From: GCA-002731945 sp036344135
Lineage (GTDB): Bacteria; Pseudomonadota; Alphaproteobacteria; MED-G09
Assembly: GCA_036344135.1 (NCBI GenBank)
Contig: JAYYUG010000060.1
Coordinates: 1 to 7,227, forward strand
Direction: 5' to 3'
Length of the DNA stretch: 7,227 bases
In this document: positions 5,569 to 7,227 of the stretch, piece after piece
Layout: each line of letters starts with the position of its first letter
Numbering within the stretch: position 1 is the stretch's first letter
Notes under the pieces: model-generated
Told to the model about the DNA's origin: nothing
The model's input: the letters and a program-made list of their open reading frames with translations, nothing else
The model's database searches: none
Program-made: the position numbers and the translations under genes

Positions 5569-6970
5569 TTTTTTTAAATTTTTTAAGGGTCTAGTGTTTG
5601 GGGTTGTTTTAATATCCTTTGCAATGCCGGTATCCGTCGTTTTTGAAAATATATTTGATGGAACAGTTTACGCTGCGAAGAAAGAAAGAAGAAAACCTCC
5701 TAAAGCAAGAAGAACGCAGACTATGACTAAGAAAGTGGGAGCCGAATTCATAAAGGCTCAGGAAGCTTTATCAGAAGATTTACCTGATAGAGCACTTGGT
5801 ATATTAGAGGGCCTTTTTAGAAGAGAAGACCTTAGAGATTTTGAAAAGGCTCAAATTACAAGACTTCAGGCATATGTTTGGGCGGAAAAAGATGATTACC
5901 CTAAAGCTATGATTTACCTTCAAAGAGCTTTTAGCTATAACGCTCTTCAACCGCAAGCCCAGTTGGATTTACAGTATCAAATTGCTCAGCTTAGTTTAGC
6001 GTTAGATAAATGGAAAGAAGGGGAGGTTCTACTGACTCAGTGGTTTAGAGACGCAGAGGCATTAGGATCACCACCTGGGCCGTCGGCACATGCATTGCTG
6101 GCCCAGATTTACTTATATTTTGCATCCGAAGAAAAGAAAGATTCACCTGAGGAAGCCCAATTCTATAGAAAGGCTGAACCGCATGCACAGATAGCAGTAT
6201 TTAGGGCTACGGAACCAAGAGAAAATTGGTATCAGTTATATCTTTCAATTCTTCTTTTCGACGATCGCTATGAGGAGGCCGTTCCAATTCTTGAAGCTAT
6301 GGTTTACAGATTTCCCGAAAAGAGAAACTACTATAGACAACTTGCTGCTTTGTATGCGGAGCTTAAGAGGGAGGAAGATTCTTTTCAAATCCAACAAATA
6401 ATGCATAACAAAGGCATGTTAGAAAAACATGATGAACTGTTAAGAATTTCACAATTATATTTGTATTACGATATTCCATTTAAGGCAGCCGTCATAATGG
6501 AAAAAGAATTAGAGGACGGAAGAATTAAGGATGAAGAAAAGTATTGGGAACAACTTGCAAATGCTTGGCTTTCTTCTCGTGAGTGGCGAAAAGCAATACC
6601 GCCCCTTCAGAAAGCCGCAGAAATGTCAGAAGACGGTGAGTTATTCTTAAGGTTGGGTCAAACTTTTATGCAAGAAGAAGAATGGGAAAACGCAGAAAAT
6701 TATATCAAGTATGCAATCAAAAAAGGTGACTTGGATAATCCTGGAAGAGCTTGGTTGTTGCTCGGAATTACTAGAAACAAAAAGGGAATTGAACACGAAA
6801 AATCCGCACTTTTTGCTTTTAAGAGGTCGACTGGATATGAAGATATGGAAGCTGATGCACGCAGGTGGGTGAGGGTCATAGAAGCTAAGCAAGCCAGACG
6901 TGAAGCCGACAAAATAGCTACTGCAGCAGCAGAAGCCGAGTTGGCAGACGATAGTATTTATTTCAATTAA
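5558..6970 (+). CDS. Periplasmic TPR-repeat protein, last gene of the TonB operon
   Basis: A 470-residue protein made almost wholly of tetratricopeptide-type helix pairs. The N-terminus is a Sec signal (hydrophobic residues 11-29, likely cleavage after VYA at 37-39), followed by a very basic stretch (KKERRKPPKARR, 41-52). Helical repeats run from ~59 to ~425; the clearest TPR-like units are ~98-130, ~329-356 (containing WLSSREWRKAIPPLQKAAE), ~361-388 (containing LGQTFMQEEEWENAENYIKY) and ~396-424. The C-terminal tail (444-466) is Ala/Glu/Lys-rich. TPR scaffolds bind other proteins. Similar genes close TtpC-type TonB operons, and a role in assembling or tuning the TonB complex is inferred from context only. 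The ATG overlaps the end of tonB by 11 bp, indicating coupled translation; the site before it (GAGTTAGAAG) is weak. Stop abuts that of the convergent gene. Confidence 0.88.
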   Translation: MQNNFFKFFKGLVFGVVLISFAMPVSVVFENIFDGTVYAAKKERRKPPKARRTQTMTKKVGAEFIKAQEALSEDLPDRALGILEGLFRREDLRDFEKAQITRLQAYVWAEKDDYPKAMIYLQRAFSYNALQPQAQLDLQYQIAQLSLALDKWKEGEVLLTQWFRDAEALGSPPGPSAHALLAQIYLYFASEEKKDSPEEAQFYRKAEPHAQIAVFRATEPRENWYQLYLSILLFDDRYEEAVPILEAMVYRFPEKRNYYRQLAALYAELKREEDSFQIQQIMHNKGMLEKHDELLRISQLYLYYDIPFKAAVIMEKELEDGRIKDEEKYWEQLANAWLSSREWRKAIPPLQKAAEMSEDGELFLRLGQTFMQEEEWENAENYIKYAIKKGDLDNPGRAWLLLGITRNKKGIEHEKSALFAFKRSTGYEDMEADARRWVRVIEAKQARREADKIATAAAEAELADDSIYFN

Positions 6971-7227
6971 TTACTTAACAGAATCAAGATATTTAATGAT
7001 TGGAGCTCCATCTAGGCATGCGCCTATTTTTGCTCCTACCGCCCTAAAGTGATCGCTTTTTCCGTGTGCATCAACACTGTCTTGGTTATTATAATGTTCC
7101 AAAACAACATATGTATTCTCCTGTTCGCGATCTTTTGCAATTTGGTAAAAAATATTACCTTCTTCATTTGATCTGACTTGACCAGTTAACTCAATGAATA
7201 ATTCTTCAAATTCAGAAATTTTTTCTT
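6971..7227 (-). CDS. Antibiotic-biosynthesis-monooxygenase-like (ABM/YgiN-type) protein, C-terminal part
   Basis: Reading leftward from the right edge, an open frame of 84 residues ends at TAA (6971-6973); the start lies outside the window. It contains the ABM ferredoxin-like pattern: RSNEEGNIFYQIAKDRE, then NTYVVLEHYNNQDSVDAH, then KSDHFRAVGA and a short C-terminal strand PIIKYLDSV. The order of a strand ending in E-x-Y/W and an AHxxSxHF helix is typical of small YgiN-like quinol monooxygenases of about 95-105 residues, so only some 10-20 residues are missing. Members act as cofactor-free oxygenases or are of unknown role. It is convergent to the TonB operon and probably unrelated to it. Fold assignment is good; substrate unknown. 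Confidence 0.8.
   Translation of the reverse strand, partial: EKISEFEELFIELTGQVRSNEEGNIFYQIAKDREQENTYVVLEHYNNQDSVDAHGKSDHFRAVGAKIGACLDGAPIIKYLDSVK

Noticed and set aside
1..7227. Search for mobile elements, CRISPR repeats, tRNA or rRNA genes
   Set aside because: No spaced direct repeats, transposase-like frames, cloverleaf sequences or rRNA-like stretches were found; the window is almost fully explained by the listed genes.

Overview
The window is AT-rich DNA (GC well under one half by eye) from a Gram-negative bacterium: it encodes proteins with Sec signal peptides, a tripartite-type efflux pair and a TonB energy-transduction machine, all of which require an outer membrane. The gene order DUF3450 - TtpC (long ExbB-like) - ExbB - ExbD - TonB - TPR is the arrangement known from Vibrio TonB2 loci and many marine Gammaproteobacteria. 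Together with the base composition, I infer an AT-rich marine gammaproteobacterium (SAR86-like lineages would fit). The species cannot be fixed from the sequence, and the efflux pair also resembles alphaproteobacterial versions.

Layout. Positions 1-1377 (minus strand) hold an efflux operon: a complete periplasmic adaptor (membrane fusion protein) followed by the N-terminus of an RND transporter that runs off the left edge. The transporter appears to start at a TTG overlapping the adaptor's stop codon. Positions 1378-1682 form a very AT-rich divergent promoter region with a perfect minus-strand TATAAT, an 18-bp A/T palindrome and a 7+7 inverted repeat just upstream of the adaptor gene. Positions 1683-6970 (plus strand) are a tightly packed six-gene operon with gaps of 10, 20, 25 and 12 bp and a final 11-bp overlap. 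At 6971-7227 (minus strand) is the C-terminal part of a small antibiotic-biosynthesis-monooxygenase-like (YgiN-type) protein, whose stop codon directly abuts that of the TPR gene.

How the genes work together. ExbB (three membrane segments) and ExbD (one segment with the conserved Asp) should form the proton-driven motor, and TonB carries the force to outer-membrane receptors. TtpC adds a second ExbB-like membrane unit carrying a large periplasmic domain. The DUF3450 protein and the TPR protein are exported periplasmic accessories of poorly known function. My main observation is that the DUF3450 protein and the periplasmic half of TtpC appear to be two copies of the same module: matching coiled coil, [FY]TG motif, [LV]R[IV]G motif and final LG over about 115 residues. 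Other points of interest are Gln and Lys replacing the channel Glu of E. coli ExbB in the two ExbB-like proteins, a tonB gene with no usable ATG that lies in the same frame as exbD behind a single TAG, and a TonB with an extra cytoplasmic N-terminus and no histidine in its membrane helix.
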